64,000 nucleotides of DNA from Agrypnia vestita (Eukaryota; Arthropoda; Insecta; Trichoptera; Phryganeidae), in NCBI GenBank assembly GCA_016648135.1, contig JADDOH010000477.1, forward strand, positions 310,001 to 374,000, in the 5' to 3' direction. Position 1 is the first letter of the stretch, and every line of letters begins with the position of its first letter. The notes beneath the pieces were generated by a model. The model saw nothing but the letters and a program-made list of their open reading frames with translations, was not told the DNA's origin and did no database searches. This document shows positions 9,803 through 21,119 of this stretch, piece by piece. A program made the translations under genes and the position numbers.

Positions 9803-11114
9803 TTAGGTCCTTACATATGAAATTGGCGTTTTGCCGTACTGGCAAATTTGATCTCAAATATCTTCTCTTTGGTTAGGAATTCCAAATCCAAATTTATACA
9901 GCTATTTACTCATGTATTTTTGTTTTGAAAATTATAATTCATTTGTTTTTTCCTCAATTGTTTTTTTCTTTGCGTCACTCAGTTTACAAAATGAAAAACT
10001 TGAAATATCGCGTTATTTACGAGTAGGAGTTCCACCGTGGCACCAGTGCTGCAGAAACGGCTCGAAGGATTAATGATGTGTATGGCGACGGTGCCGCAAA
10101 AGAAAACACAGTGCGTTTTTGGTTCCAACGTTTTCGTTCTGGAAATTTCGACCGCTGCCAGGGAACAAGCACCGGACGGCCGAGACCAAAGTTGATAATG
10201 AAGAACTTGAAAGGCTATTGTGGAAGCGGATCCATCGCAAAACCACATCCGAGTAGGCAGGCTGCTGGTGTAGTGATAAAAACTGTTTTAATCCACTTGA
10301 AGCAAAGGGTAAGGTGTGAAAAAGCGTGAAGGTTGGGTACCTGACGAATTGAGTGAAGCAAAAGCAATATCAACAAACGCGCGTTGATGCTGCGTGCATT
10401 ACTCAACCGGCCTACAAAAATGAAGGGATTTTAAATCGAGTCATTAACCTGTGATGAAAGTGGATCCTGTACGATAATAGGAAGTGATCATCGCAATGGA
10501 TGAAACCCGGCAGTAACACCAGCCAAACATGCCCCAAGCGAAAATTGACTCCAAAAAAGTACTGTGAGAGTTTGGTGTGGACTAATGCTGTTGTCGTTCC
10601 CATACAGCTTTCTTTAAAATCTGGCCAGACGATTACGGCAGATGTCTTATTGTCAGCAACTGCAAAACAATGATGGAAAAGCTAGTGCTTAAACAACGAG
10701 GATGGTTAATCGCTCTAGGCCACCTGCGTTTCATGATAACGGCTATAGACCACATGCACTGTAACAGACAGACTTACCCAAATTAGAGGAGCTTCAATTG
10801 GAATGTCTAAGACATCCACCGTACTCTCAGGACCTTGCCCCAATAGATTACCATTTCTTTCGAAATTTGGATAACTTCTTGCAAAGGAAAAAATTCAACT
10901 CCGATGGGGCAGTCCAAACCGCCTTCAAAGATTTTATTGATTCCCGTCCGAATGGTTTTTTTAGTAAAGGGATCGATGAACTACCTATGAGATGGCAAAA
11001 GTGCATAGATAGCAATGGTACATACTTTGATTAAATAAATATATTATAATAAATAAAAAAATCGGCTTTATGTTCCTCCCATACTAAACGCCAATTTCAT
11101 ATGTAAGGACCTAA
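9803..11114 (+). mobile_element. mariner element, about 1.3 kb, with 29-bp perfect terminal inverted repeats
   Basis: The termini match for 29 bp, starting TTAGGTCCTTACATATGAAA, and a TA dinucleotide flanks both sides (9801-9802, 11115-11116). Length (1312 bp), TA target and internal transposase remnants identify a full-length mariner of the Tc1/mariner superfamily. It inserted into the hAT-like element, so it is the younger of the two. The intact ends contrast with the broken gene inside. Confidence 0.93.
9991..11034 (+). pseudogene. mariner transposase pseudogene
   Basis: Homology runs over most of a mariner transposase but with stops and frame changes. The N-terminal DNA-binding half shows GTSAAETARRINDVYGDGAA and RFWFQRFRSGNFD (10045-10155). 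The first catalytic region, TCDE followed after a one-base shift by KWILYDNRK, is at about 10447-10480. HDNGYRPH is at about 10733 and the last catalytic Asp is in YSQDLAPIDYHFF at about 10820-10860. The last 78 residues (10798-11034) are open and end in RWQKCIDSNGTYFD, the normal mariner C-terminus. Spacing between the last two acidic residues is 36 rather than the usual 34. The motifs resemble cecropia-type mariners; subfamily is not certain. Confidence 0.9.
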
Positions 11115-11360
11115 TATTTTTTCTAGCGAGCTTTTTTTTAGTCACCAAACTTTTTATTTGGGAAAAATTACAAAAAATATAATTACTACAAATTTGTAGT
11201 ACAATTACTTCATTGATACTACAATTATTTCATTATTTCATTTCATTAGTATTACAATTACGTTTTTACTACAAATGTAGTGTACACTTTGTAGTCTTTA
11301 AACTGGTGAACGTGTGTGTGTTGTAGTCTTCATTTTGAAATGTAGTTTTTCCCTTCGCTA

Positions 11361-11755
11361 GAGTTAACTAGTCCAGACCCGTTCTGTTTTCATACACATT
11401 TTTTGTTGCTTCTCCCAGCTTAATCTAGGCGACCCATCGGCCGTCTTCCTTTCGGGGTTGCGTAGAGGATTTTCCTGGTAATAATTTATCAGACATTCTT
11501 AGCACATGTCCAAGCCACTTCATTTGTGATTTTTCTATATGTAGGAGTAGGGGCTAAATGCCGAGTGTGTGCCCTATATTGGCATTTCTCACTCTGTCCA
11601 TCAGTGTGACTTAGAAAACTCATCTTCTGGATGCTTGCTCTCACTCTCTCCGTCAGGATCCAAATTTGATGGTCTGTCTTAAAGCCGTTGCGGGGTTTGT
11701 CCAATCGCCACTACTGATATCGAAAAACTGAGTCATAAACTCAAGGGACACTTGA
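11361..11755 (-). pseudogene. LINE 3' fragment, family D, part 2 of 2
   Basis: Continuing from 9059, the minus strand encodes broken pieces of an RTE-like C-terminus: KTDHQIWILTERVRASIQKM, an RNANI-like piece and RKITNEVAWTCAKNV (compare SQMKWLGHVLRM in related elements), followed by GKSSTQPRKEDGRW. Several frame changes separate them. The part nearest the insertion matches the family D tail at 23.56-23.66 kb. Confidence 0.65.
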
Positions 11756-11759
11756 TCCT

Positions 11760-14384
11760 TACGATGTTTTGCCTAACCTACATTTTAGGTCACTGTCGCT
11801 TGCGATAAAATGTATAGGGGGAAAAAATCCATATTACATGTTATAATAAGTGTTATTATCAAATTGAGATGATGCGTTTAGCTGTTTAGGGTGCTTTTAA
11901 CAAATTAAAGCTATTTGAGCAAAATTATCGGTTACGATGTTTTGGCTATCATGGGACGATATATTAGGGTAGGCCTGTGCACAGATTTGAAAGAGTCAAT
12001 TTTATATTGATATTAAGCTCGGATTTTCTTATCAACGCAATATATAGAGAACGTAGAACGCTGGCCGCATCTCCGATTCTTCTATTTAATTCACTTTCCT
12101 GCCTACGAAAATGAAATAGATAGCTTTCGCTTTCGCAAACAATCTTGAATGCTATTTTTTTTAAATTTTCTTCTTCTTTGTTTTTCTTTTAGTGCTTGTC
12201 CAGTTATCAGATGTTAGTGATATTTTTGGCGATCATAATTTTGTTATCAGCAATTTAAAATAGCTGGACCGTGGATGTTCTGAACCATTATATTTGATTT
12301 TTCAGTCAGGGTGACCTTCGCCATCCAAGACCTCTTCTGCTCGCGATTTCAACTTGAATGCTGAGATGCAGGGTCTAGTATTTCTCTGAATCTTTTAAGG
12401 ATTCATTTTTTCTTTCGCATCCGGATTATTATTAGTAACCCGCTCGACCATTTTTTCGTCGACTTTAGTTGTAAAATAGGTCACCACGAAAAGCCCTTTC
12501 ATTTTAACGGAATAATATATAGCCTTTGTCCAATTCGAAAGTCCTTTTTAAATATTGGTGAAAGAATTTTTGAAATCGGATTAATAGTTTCGGAGATTAT
12601 ATCTCCTACATGCAAACATACAAATTTTACCTCTTATAATATATCAGTGTTAGTATACGAGATAAAAGAACCATTTTCAAACATGAATAAAATTTACGTT
12701 TTTATATTAAACTTTAACAATACCTACACATTTTCCTAATACCTATTTAAATCAGTGATTTACTTGTAATGAACATGTTAGTTAATATTTTTGTGTTTCA
12801 TTAAAAGTTATTTAAGAATTCTTGTCACTTAAGTTTTGAATTCGGTTTGACAAAGAATTAAAATGTACCACCGAACTGTCATGAAAATTTAAACTTCAAA
12901 AAAAATCAGTTCCTTTGAAAAAACAAAAAATATTATTAAAATATGTACTTGTCTATAAAAGGAGTAAAAAATTCAAAATATTGATTTTCAGGCCTATTAC
13001 GGCGTATATGTTTAATAATTCGGTAGAATAAAATATATACATTAAAACAGATATTGCTTAATACCCCACTTTAAAAATATAGAGGTATCATTACCAGCTG
13101 CGAAATCTATGTTTAGTGTTTCATGAGAAGGACTATAGATGTCTCTAGCATAGTCCATCAAATATACGGAAGGTTTTCAGATTTGGGATATATATACAAC
13201 TTTCAATTTTTTTTGGTGTGTAAATGTTCTTACAATGGAATCGATGCGTTATGTAGAATAGTCATTTAAGCCAGCTTATACAGGTTGTGCGCCCTGGGCC
13301 AAAATACGACAGACACGTTTCTCATATAGCTTCATCTCTGAGAGACTATTATAATTTGTCTTAATTGAAATAATAATCTCGAAGTGGACAAATCCAGTAA
13401 TTGTGTTCTCAGAACATACATATAAAAATATATTTAATTTAAAGTTCGATTTTTCAACTCTACACTGTTTAACAAATCTTGAAGATGTTTTCTACTAAGC
13501 TTTTATTTAATATTTTTTAGGATATTTATTAAATTTTTCTACTTACTTAGGAAACCAGGTGAGCAAATTAGCTACTAAATTAAGTTGTAAATTTGCAATT
13601 GAGAAACTAAATAAAAAAACTAAATGAAAATCGCTGTCTTTGGTACGGCGTTTGTAATTAATTAATTACAGTTCAAAGTATTTAGTAACGTAAGTCATTT
13701 TCTGTCTCCGTCTAATCTCAAGAATCTGACGTTTTCTATGAATATAAATGTATAATGTTAAATTTTAAGTAATATTTCTCAGCTAATTATTTAATGAACT
13801 TTAAGTAATTACGGGGCACACCAAACACTTAAAGCTGATTACAGTTGGCTTAGATTATTACGTACATAATTAATCATTTATGGTAGTTTAAAACATAAAA
13901 AAAAGATTTTTACTAATTATATTATTATTATAGCAGCAAATGAACTTAAATATAATTTATAAATCCGTGAACAAAGTTTACTGTGGTACTTTTAAACAAT
14001 CTGGTAAAGCAATAATGAAAGAAAGCACAAAAAATAAATCTCTGACATGTTGACAAGTTTTAAGAAAGGACAAGACAGTTAAAAACAAAAAATTAAATCC
14101 CAGTTCCGACATTTGAAAATATTTAGAAAAAATTGTATTGCACAAATAATTAAAATAATTCAAAATTTGAAGCAATCACATCCTTAAAATCTTTTTACAA
14201 ATTCAAAATACGAAAATGTAATACCAAACAATATTAGAAAAATTATATTTATTTAGGAATAAAAAATTTCAATAGCCCCCCTAGGGAAATTAAGAAGATA
14301 ACTGAGCTCAAACAAATAAAAAAGAAGATAAATGAACACTACAAAAAACACAATTAATAAATTTTTTAAACACATGTATATATT
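11760..14384. other. AT-rich stretch with one Helitron-like fragment
   Basis: No gene is visible. About 12425-12655 shares CGTCGACTTTAGTTGTAAAATAG, a TTTCGGAGATTA block and ACATACAAA with 28435-28545. Both resemble the dispersed Helitron-like sequences common in insect genomes, but no terminus can be fixed. The remainder is AT-rich with nothing recognised. Confidence 0.4.
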
Positions 14385-14580
14385 CTTCTGTGTGTATAGT
14401 TTTCTGGGATATTCTGCCGTGTATATGTGACCTCTCTGGCCGACGTTTCTGATCCCATTGCAGGGTCCATCATCAGTGCCTACACTTCAACATATGTATC
14501 CATCACACATGCGACACTAGATCCTGAGCACCAGAAGATTCTCCCGGTCGGGTGGGAACCTTTCCTTGGTGGATGTTCAA
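14385..14580 (-). mobile_element. Hammerhead-family (Penelope-like) remnant, copy P4
   Basis: Positions 14385-14476 are closely related to the arms at 29.5 and 33.0 kb: CTTCTGTG, TTTTCTGGGATATTCTGCCG and the ribozyme block. On the minus strand CUGAUGA (14470-14476), a helix II with one mismatch and GAAACGUC (14442-14449) are preserved. Helix I has decayed next to the core. The other arm is not a palindromic copy here, although AGAAGATTCTCCCGG at 14533 resembles the one-sided tail of the palindromic copies. This may be closer to the parental, non-palindromic structure. Confidence 0.6.
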
Positions 14581-14584
14581 TCAC

Positions 14585-15400
14585 TAATTAGGTACATCCA
14601 TTAAATGACTTATTTAACATTTTCTTCACATTTGTTGCTTTAACATGACCAAAACATCTAGGCCGCCGTTTATTTTTATAAATAAAATCATGAAAACATT
14701 TTTTCAAGCACACTAAAATTTTATTATAAAAAATTAACATGTTTCGGGAGCGATGCTTCTTTCTTTACGACAATAATGTGGTTAAAACAAAATATTCATT
14801 ATTTGATTTATATAATGGTGCCACAAAGGGAATTAAAAAAAGGATAAGTCATGTTTATGTTTATAATAATTAAACATTTATTTTTTGCAAAATTAAAATT
14901 AAAATTTTGTTTTTAATAAAAGTAACCCATAAAAACCAAGTTTTTATTGTACTCCCTTTGTCATTTATATTGTTTCCAATTTGATATTCTACCAACATAT
15001 TCTTCTTGCTTTAAGTTCATGTGGAAAATCTATTCCATATATATTATTATCCTTAAAACTTATAGAATATTGAAAACGAGCACGGCTTGAATCAGACTAT
15101 CTGAAACAGGGGTTGCGCCTTCTCCACGCGTCGGGCTCCATTCTCATTTGTATGGTTTCCAATTTGAAAAAACCGTTAGAATTTCGAAAAATACAAAATT
15201 ATACTATAATTAATTTTTTTTAACGAAAATTTGTTAGATCATTTTTATCGTCACCAAAAGTCTTCCTGCAAAATTTCAGATCGATTGGACTACGGGAAAA
15301 GGGTTAAAAATTGATCAAAAAAATTTTCGGCAAACAAGCAGACGCTACGAGTTAAAAATGTAAAATAATTAAATGAATTTGAAAAAATATGAAGTGACTT
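14585..15400 (+). repeat. Dispersed repeat R2, copy 1
   Basis: About 14930-15395 contains AACCCATAAAAACCAAG, TTTTTATTGTACTCCC and, further on, TTAACGAAAATTTGTTAGATC, CAGATCGATTGGACTACGGG and CAGACGCTACGAGTTAAA. The same landmarks recur at 21.44-21.92 (inverted), 35.0-35.3 and 51.92-52.27 kb. It is non-coding. The copy at 21.4 kb ends in a Helitron-like CAGCTAG. Upstream, 14735-14760 has CGAAACATG on the minus strand, perhaps an older hammerhead relic. Confidence 0.55.
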
Positions 15401-15911
15401 CATTTAAGTTACGCGTCAACAACAAACGGAGTCTGTCCCCAACCGATTATTCCATAATCATGTTTGTTTTAACAGCGCATTCGTATTTTTGTGAATTAAA
15501 AACGCTGTCGCAAATCTATTGATACTGCCCGTTGACCCCAGAGAGGCTCCCGACATCAAGCATCATAAATCATGCGAGGATGTTGCGGCATTGTTGCGAT
15601 CAACAATAAAATGTTTTTCCCTTGAAACAAAGTCTGAGGGCTGAATAAGGGATCTCGTTCCCTGGGGGGTAGTGAGGTGGCGGGGCGGGGGTGTTGTGTG
15701 ATTTATGACTCGCAGGGTTAACAAAAAACCCTGCCGGACCGGGGCACTTTAAAAGGATTAATGCTCCTTTAAGTAGCCAAGGTTATTTATATTAATCTGC
15801 GAAGATGGCGAAAAATCTAGGGTGGCAGTATTTACCATGCAACATCTACACGGTGGGTGTAGTTGCATCGTGAGGAAAAATACGTATTTTTTTAAAAATT
15901 TTAAATATAAT

Positions 15912-15942
<31 letters not shown>

Positions 15943-16120
15943 GAAACCCGTGTTTCCCTATCCGCCAAGTTTTCTTCATAACCAGATACTACCACCCCCT
16001 GGTGGTTATGGTGGTGGATAGCCCTTGGTGTCCCATTGAAAATGTGCGAGTTTGGTGGGGCTGGCTGAGCGTGAGTGGGAGTGGATGACGAAAATGTGAA
16101 TTCTAGCACATTGTTTTGTT
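15401..16120. other. GC-richer island and (TA)n microsatellite
   Basis: About 15505-15840 is repeat-free and less AT-rich. It includes a G-rich block near 15665-15695, the short inverted repeat CAGGGTT/AACCCTG and CATCATAAATCATGCG. About 15914-15940 is a (TA)n microsatellite, and 15985-16090 is purine/pyrimidine-biased sequence. No exon is supported; conserved non-coding DNA is possible. Confidence 0.35.
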
Positions 16121-16425
16121 ATGGGAAGGCCGCAAATACTTCAGATTGTTCCAGAATGGGCTCGCTGACTGTGTTTAAGTGGTTAGTCTAGAAGGTTCCG
16201 GAAAAACCTGCTCTTGAAAGTTCTGGAAGGAAAATTTCCGATAGTTCTATATGGTTCTAAACTGAGCGGCGGAATGTGTCGGTATGTCTAGAAGGTTCCT
16301 GTACATTCGACAAATTTCTTAAAAGTTCTGGAAGGAGAATGTTCTAGAAGGTTAGCGAAAGTTCTATGATCATCCGAACAGTGTATTAAAAATCTTCGCG
16401 TGCGAAGCCGCGCGGGCACAGCTAG
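16121..16425 (+). mobile_element. Helitron-like 3' region with terminal hairpin and CTAG end
   Basis: The right end reads CTTCGCGTGCGAAG, a 6-bp stem hairpin at 16394-16407, then 14 nt, then CTAG ending at 16425 and followed by T. This is the classic Helitron 3' arrangement. The body carries repeated GTCTAGAAGGTTCC and AGTTCTGGAAGG modules and is shared with 36.84-37.17 kb. No helicase coding is present, so it is a non-autonomous copy. The 5' end is not defined. Confidence 0.6.
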
Positions 16426-16719
16426 TAGAAATCTAAACGGTTTAAGGACAACATTTTTACATGATTCTATATAGGAATATAATAATAATATAATTAGATA
16501 CAAAGTCTTTTTTTTATAGTTGGCCGAGTTTTAGCATTTTTGTCACATCTGTTTTGAATTTGTCAGTGGTCAGTTGTTTGGTCTATTGTGGTCGTTGTAC
16601 AGTTTTAATCGTTACAAATTAGTCGGGATTGTCCTGTTTTTGTTTTGGCGTGTGTTTTGTTTGTGTTATGTTATGTTATTTTATGTTACATTGTTACCTT
16701 TTTCTTAGGTTTCGATCCA

Positions 16720-17112
16720 TGGGATTGATTGGCAGCAAAGCCTCACATCTTCTTCTCCATTCCTCTCGGTCTCCGGCGATCATCTTCAGGTCAGTGTAGG
16801 AGGCTCAATATATTCACGGCGAGGGCGCCCTCTGGCAATCTTTCCCTCGAAAATTCCCTCCAGAATATTTTGTAGAAGATTTTCATGCCGTAGTATATGT
16901 CCAATCTAATTTGCACGTCTTTCTGAAATAGTGTTCAACATGTGTGTGGTTTCATCGATCCTGATGAGAACCTTCTCATTCGCAGTGTTGTCTCTCCAGG
17001 AAATCCCTAGGACACGTCTGTAGGTCCACATCTCGAAGGCTTCCAATAGTTTTTTTATCTCTATCGCCAATGTACCATGTCTCACAACCGTACAGAAAAA
17101 TATTCTACACAT
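16720..17112 (-). pseudogene. RTE-like LINE C-terminal fragment, family B copy 2
   Basis: The minus strand encodes RIFFCTVVRHGTLAIEIKK, LEAFEMWTYRRVLGISWRD, ANEKVLIRIDETTHMLNTI and then, after a frame break, IGHILRHENLLQNIL, EGIFEGKIARGRPRREYI. This is the LEAFEMW...GHILR...GK..RGRPR series seen at 6.95-7.41 kb. RT is absent and the frame is broken near RRAN*. The order of motifs fixes the minus-strand orientation. Confidence 0.75.
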
Positions 17113-17442
17113 AAACCTTTATTGATTGCTTGCGGAGCTATGTTGTTGGATTCGAAAATCTTTGATTTTTTGTTAAACGCAAGTTTTGCTTGGTGGATGC
17201 GACAGACAACCTTTACCAACAAGAGCTAAAGATGGTCTTAAATGAATGTTTAGTTCGATATAAACGTAAACAAGTCATCTAACCTAAGTAAGGACATTTA
17301 TATAATATAGAAATTAGCAATTAGAGATAGAAATCATATCAAAGGGAGACAGAGTATCAGCTGTGCTTTCTTTCAGTCTCTTTGTTATTGCTAAACTTCT
17401 ACGTAATGTAAATTTCTGTATTAAGATAAGTTTATATTATAC

Positions 17443-17482
17443 TATCCTGAAGAAGGTTGTGTGCAACCGAAACCAGTAGGTA
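17443..17482 (+). ncRNA. Hammerhead ribozyme motif, ACCGGU-type
   Basis: CUGAAGA (17447-17453) is followed by one base, a perfect 5-bp helix II GGUUG/CAACC with loop UGUG, and GAAA at 17469-17472. Then comes CCAGUA with predicted cleavage after 17478. Helix I can form UAUC/GGUA. Position 7 of CUGANGA is free to vary, so the core is formally intact. Helix III would be ACCAGU, one change from the palindromic ACCGGU seen at 30.3 kb. No inverted partner was found nearby. Confidence 0.6.
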
Positions 17483-17519
17483 TTGTATATAATGACAATA
17501 CAGTGGCATTAAACAAAAT

Positions 17520-17660
17520 ATTTTATAGATGTCTCATTGAAATGAACCAATTTTTTTAATGGGAAAGTAGGTATGGAATTCTTTTTCTGGGTGTTCATAG
17601 AACTTACGTACGGTTGGCTTTAGTGATGACTTTACATAATGTAACGTTCACTAATTCCAC
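17520..17660. repeat. Unclassified dispersed repeat R4, copy 1
   Basis: ATAGATGTCTC, GGGAAGTAGGTAT-like, GGGTGTTCATA and ACTTTACATAATGTAACGTT occur in the same order at 43.85-43.995 kb. No coding, termini or class could be recognised. Confidence 0.45.
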
Positions 17661-18394
17661 CCTTGATAGACTGCCACATCTATCAAATTTTTGGAAGTTG
17701 AATTTATGTTTAACTTGCACACCTTGTTTTTTTGGTGAGTTGATTTTCTATTACCGCCACCTACAGTCGAAATCTTGGTCAATCGCATTAACCAGCACAG
17801 ATGTCGCCAATGATAGTGAGATGTCTGTATTTTGATTGTTAATATTCTTTATATGTATGTATAACATCCATCCGAATTAATAAATTACATTAGAATACGT
17901 CACTAGCTTCGTCTCTTCGAGACATTTTTAATGTATCTTGATATATGATGTCCACCTTTGGAAAAAATCCAGTATTGTGTTCTTGAAAAATTTGAATACA
18001 CAAAATATTCTAAATAAATATATACTTTAATTAAATTATGAAGTACCGTATTATAATGCAAGCTAACTACACCCTGCCTAGAAATGCGCTGCTTGCCAAA
18101 CTCTTACAAGTGCATTGTATGCTGGTTATGTTGGAATATATCAAGAGTTGTTAACACGAAGCTGTATGCGCTATAAATAAACGGGCATATTGCATTGTTC
18201 CCTTGCAACCTGCAACTTCAAACACGTGAACAAGCTTCGAGTGTATCAATTTCTCGGCATTATCTGAAATACATTCAAATTTCCCCAAACCGTTTGTTAT
18301 TCACTCAATTCACATTTTTATTTATAAAACATTATAAATAAAACACTATGTACCTAAAATATATATTTTTAATAAGTACAGATTAATACTATAT
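17661..18394. other. Non-coding stretch, nothing recognised
   Basis: AT-rich sequence with no supported gene. About 18060-18260 is slightly less AT-rich but has no recognised repeat. Confidence 0.4.
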
Positions 18395-19072
18395 CTAACT
18401 GACTTACCATCACGCCACACTTACCATTCCCCAAGAGGGTCATCAGAGAAAATAGAGCGCCACACTTTCTGTCCTGACAAACAACTCTCGCCTCATCCAC
18501 ATTGATACATCTTCGTATGCAAACTGGACGGTAGTTGAGGCTTCTAACGGGACCGTCTTCCAGTATCTGGTTAATCTGGTAGTGCCACGTCTTCCGCGGT
18601 CGCCCTCTCTTTTTGGCGCCGTCAATACTTGCGTTATACCTATATCTTTTTTATCATTATTTCCTCATTCATTTGCTCAATATGCCCAAATCACCTGAGC
18701 GACCCTTTTTTTAATTCTATTAATTATGCTAAGATCAGCCTAACACTCATTCTGAATATCTTCATTCTTTACTTTATCAAAAATGGATTTGTCACACATA
18801 CGTCTAAAGGATCTCATCTCCACTGCATTCAGTCTACTTTCATTTCTCTTCTGCTAGCTCCAGGTTTCACTTCCATACATCAGTATTGATACCACAATTC
18901 CATTACGCACCGCTAGTCTTGCCTAGGTAGATACATTTCTATTAGAAATTATTGCATGCAAAGCACCGTTCACCCTATTCCCTGCAATCACTCTTCTCTC
19001 GATATCCTTCTCAACATTCCCTCTTCTATCGAACATACTTCCCAAGTACACAAACTCATCTACTTGTTCCAA
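18395..19072 (-). pseudogene. LINE reverse transcriptase fragment, family A copy 2
   Basis: The minus strand begins in the RT thumb region with EQVDEFVYLGSMF, then DIERRVIAGN and VNGALHAII. It continues through the pre-C-terminal block and closes with GRPRKTW-like, EDGPV and C..DRKCG..-type motifs before a short TTAG-like tail at about 18395. The order matches residues about 175-390 of the better copy at 22.3-23.5 kb. Multiple stops and frame changes make it a clear pseudogene. Confidence 0.75.
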
Positions 19073-20127
19073 CATTCATTAATACTATATGCCTTCGCAA
19101 ATACATTAAACACACACTGAAGTCCTATGTGTGTTAATTTCCTAGTTATATGGGAATGCATATCGCATAAACATTAAGTGCCGCGTCATTTTTATATAAA
19201 TAAGGCACTAAACGTGATGAGTATTTTGTAGCTTTTAGTATTAAAATGACCAACTCACGTGACGTACCGGCGTATAGCAGTGTTGAAAATATTCATGAAA
19301 ATGTATGTAAAATTGCACATAAAGAGAGAAAAAGACTTATCCCTTTTTACCTTTTATCTTAAAATAAACATTCTGGCACATAGTGCTTTATTCATTTTCA
19401 GTATTAATTTATTTTCTAGGAGGTTAGTTAAAAAAAACTCCATAATTACACATAAGGAAATTAAATCACTTGTTTTGATATATTTTTTTGATTTTTATGA
19501 TACGCGCTTCTCCTTATGAGGGCATCATCAGAAGTATTAAGTAAGTTTTAATACAAGTGAAATAAAATGACAAAAAAATATATTTTTCCGATTTCTGCAT
19601 AAAATTTACTTGTATTAAAGTGAAAGAATTTTTGATGTTGTGTATAGGTACTGTAATGATAGTCCAATTTATTACACAAAAAAATCAGATTTTGGAAAAA
19701 ATGCAATCTTTTATGTCGTTTATCTCCTTACTGTCAACATTTCACCAAAAGTGTAAAGAGTATTTTCGATTGAAAATTGACTACAGAAGACTCACTCGAA
19801 GTTGTAAATTTTGAAGAAACAGCAAATTTTGTTGTAGCCAAAGTGGAATTCGGAGTTTTTCCATTCATTCGTATACCGCGGTTTTCGATAGATTTTTTTT
19901 CGCTGGATTTAAACACACTTTTTAAGGTACCCTTGGATTACAAAGCAAAATATTTAAAAGGGTAAATATTCAGGTTGTTCATGGGAATTCACAATAGAGG
20001 CACATTTCACCGAGGCATAAATAAATTGAAGTCACGCTACAAAGAGCCTTAAAGCGCCGATGCTCGAGTGTTCTCGGGCCCAGAAAGTGGGCTCTGGAAG
20101 TGGATACAGATACGCGTCCCATATATA
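19073..20127. other. Non-coding; decayed hammerhead relic and partial inverted-repeat element
   Basis: On the minus strand CUGAUGAUGCCC at about 19523-19534, followed by GAGAAGCGCG, looks like a decayed hammerhead core. About 19600-19740 matches the right half of the long inverted-repeat element at 53.2-53.35 kb (ACTTGTATTAAAG, GTAATGATAGTCCAA). No gene is supported in the rest. Confidence 0.4.
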
Positions 20128-20129
20128 TA

Positions 20130-21115
20130 CAGGCGGACCTCGACTTTCGAACATTCGACTTTCGCACAATTCGCTATTTCGCACATGTCGCGCTGTGGGG
20201 TAAAGATATCCCCTCTCGTTTGCTCACAAGCAAGTGGAATTCTGGCATCACTTGCATCTTTCTTGCTCCCGTCACTTTGCTTGTGAGCTAGCTAGGATAG
20301 AGATTTAGTCTTGCGCAGGAAGGAAAGATGATAATTTACCACTTAAAATATTATTAATCTTAGACAATGCTCCAGGACACCCAAAATCTCTACAGAATTT
20401 ATACATGGAAATCAATGTTGTGTTTTTTCTTCCCAATACTACCTGCCTTATACAGCCTATGGACCAAACGGTGATAGCTATGTTTAAACGATAATTATAT
20501 GAGGTCAATAACGACTCAGGCTATCGAGGCAACTGACAGGGAAGGTGGGCCTACATTAAAAGATTTCTGGAAGAACTAGAATGTATAAAAGCGTGGACAT
20601 ATATGAGGATGTTAATGAGATTATAAAATCTCACTCAGAACCTCTAACAAATGAATATTTAATTGAGCAACATGAGTATGAAAATGAAAGTGAGGAAGAA
20701 GAAGCTGATGAAATTATCAAGACTTTAATAATGAAAAATATGAATGAAAACTTCATGCATCTTGACAAATTTTTAAATATAATGGAAGATTGTGATCCCA
20801 ATGGAGAACGCATATCTCGAATGTGCAGGCCGATCAATAAAGACATAGCATGTTATAAAATATTATATGAAGAAAAGAAAAAGAGTGGCAAACAATTAAC
20901 TCTTGATAACTTTTTAACTAAACACCCGCAAACCCCACTTAAGCATGTCTCTTAAACCACTTTAAAGCCTCTTAAACATCATATATTTACTTGATATATA
21001 AATATTATAAAATACATACAATTTTAATTTTTTTTTACTTCCCTCTACTTTCGAACATTCAACATTCGCACACATTTTCAGGAACCAATTATGTGCGAAA
21101 GTCGAGGTCCGCCTG
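20130..21115 (+). mobile_element. Tigger/pogo-type DNA transposon, internally deleted
   Basis: The inverted termini CAGGCGGACCTCGACTTTCG match perfectly for 20 bp and TA flanks both ends (20128-20129 and 21116-21117). CAGGC...CCTCGACTT-type ends and a TA target are typical of Tigger elements of the Tc1/mariner superfamily. The element is 986 bp against more than 2 kb for a complete one, so most of the N-terminal transposase is deleted. Beyond the TA, both flanks carry similar sequence (GATACGCGTCCCATA left, GATACGCGGCCCATA right). Confidence 0.92.
20318..20955 (+). pseudogene. Tigger transposase, C-terminal remnant
   Basis: One frame reads LPLKILLILDNAPGHP (20336-20383), FFLPNTTCLIQPMDQTVIAM (to about 20484) and stops at 20491. 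Another picks up ATDREGGPTLKDFWKN. A third, open from 20581 to 20955, gives the acidic C-terminal tail ending KSGKQLTLDNFLTKHPQTP. DNAPGHP contains the second catalytic Asp and QPMDQ the third. The CENP-B-type DNA-binding region and the first catalytic Asp are lost. The 124-residue open tail could look like a small gene but is only the transposase C-terminus. Confidence 0.9.
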
Positions 21116-21119
21116 TATA

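Larger units (their letters stand above)
9060..11360. mobile_element. hAT-like non-autonomous element, copy 1, itself containing two insertions
   Basis: Ends are TAGTGATGGG and CCCTTCGCTA, imperfect 10-bp inverted repeats fitting the hAT pattern (T/C)A(A/G)NG. They are flanked by 8-bp duplications GAGTCAAC and GAGTTAAC. A related LINE tail at 23.66 kb has the unoccupied site GAGTCAACCAGTCCAGACCC on its minus strand, which confirms the boundaries. After removing a mariner (9803-11114) and a LINE tail (about 9126-9438) only non-coding sequence remains, rich in TACACACACTTCAAAG-type motifs. A second copy lies inverted at 58791-59492. No transposase is encoded. Confidence 0.75.
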
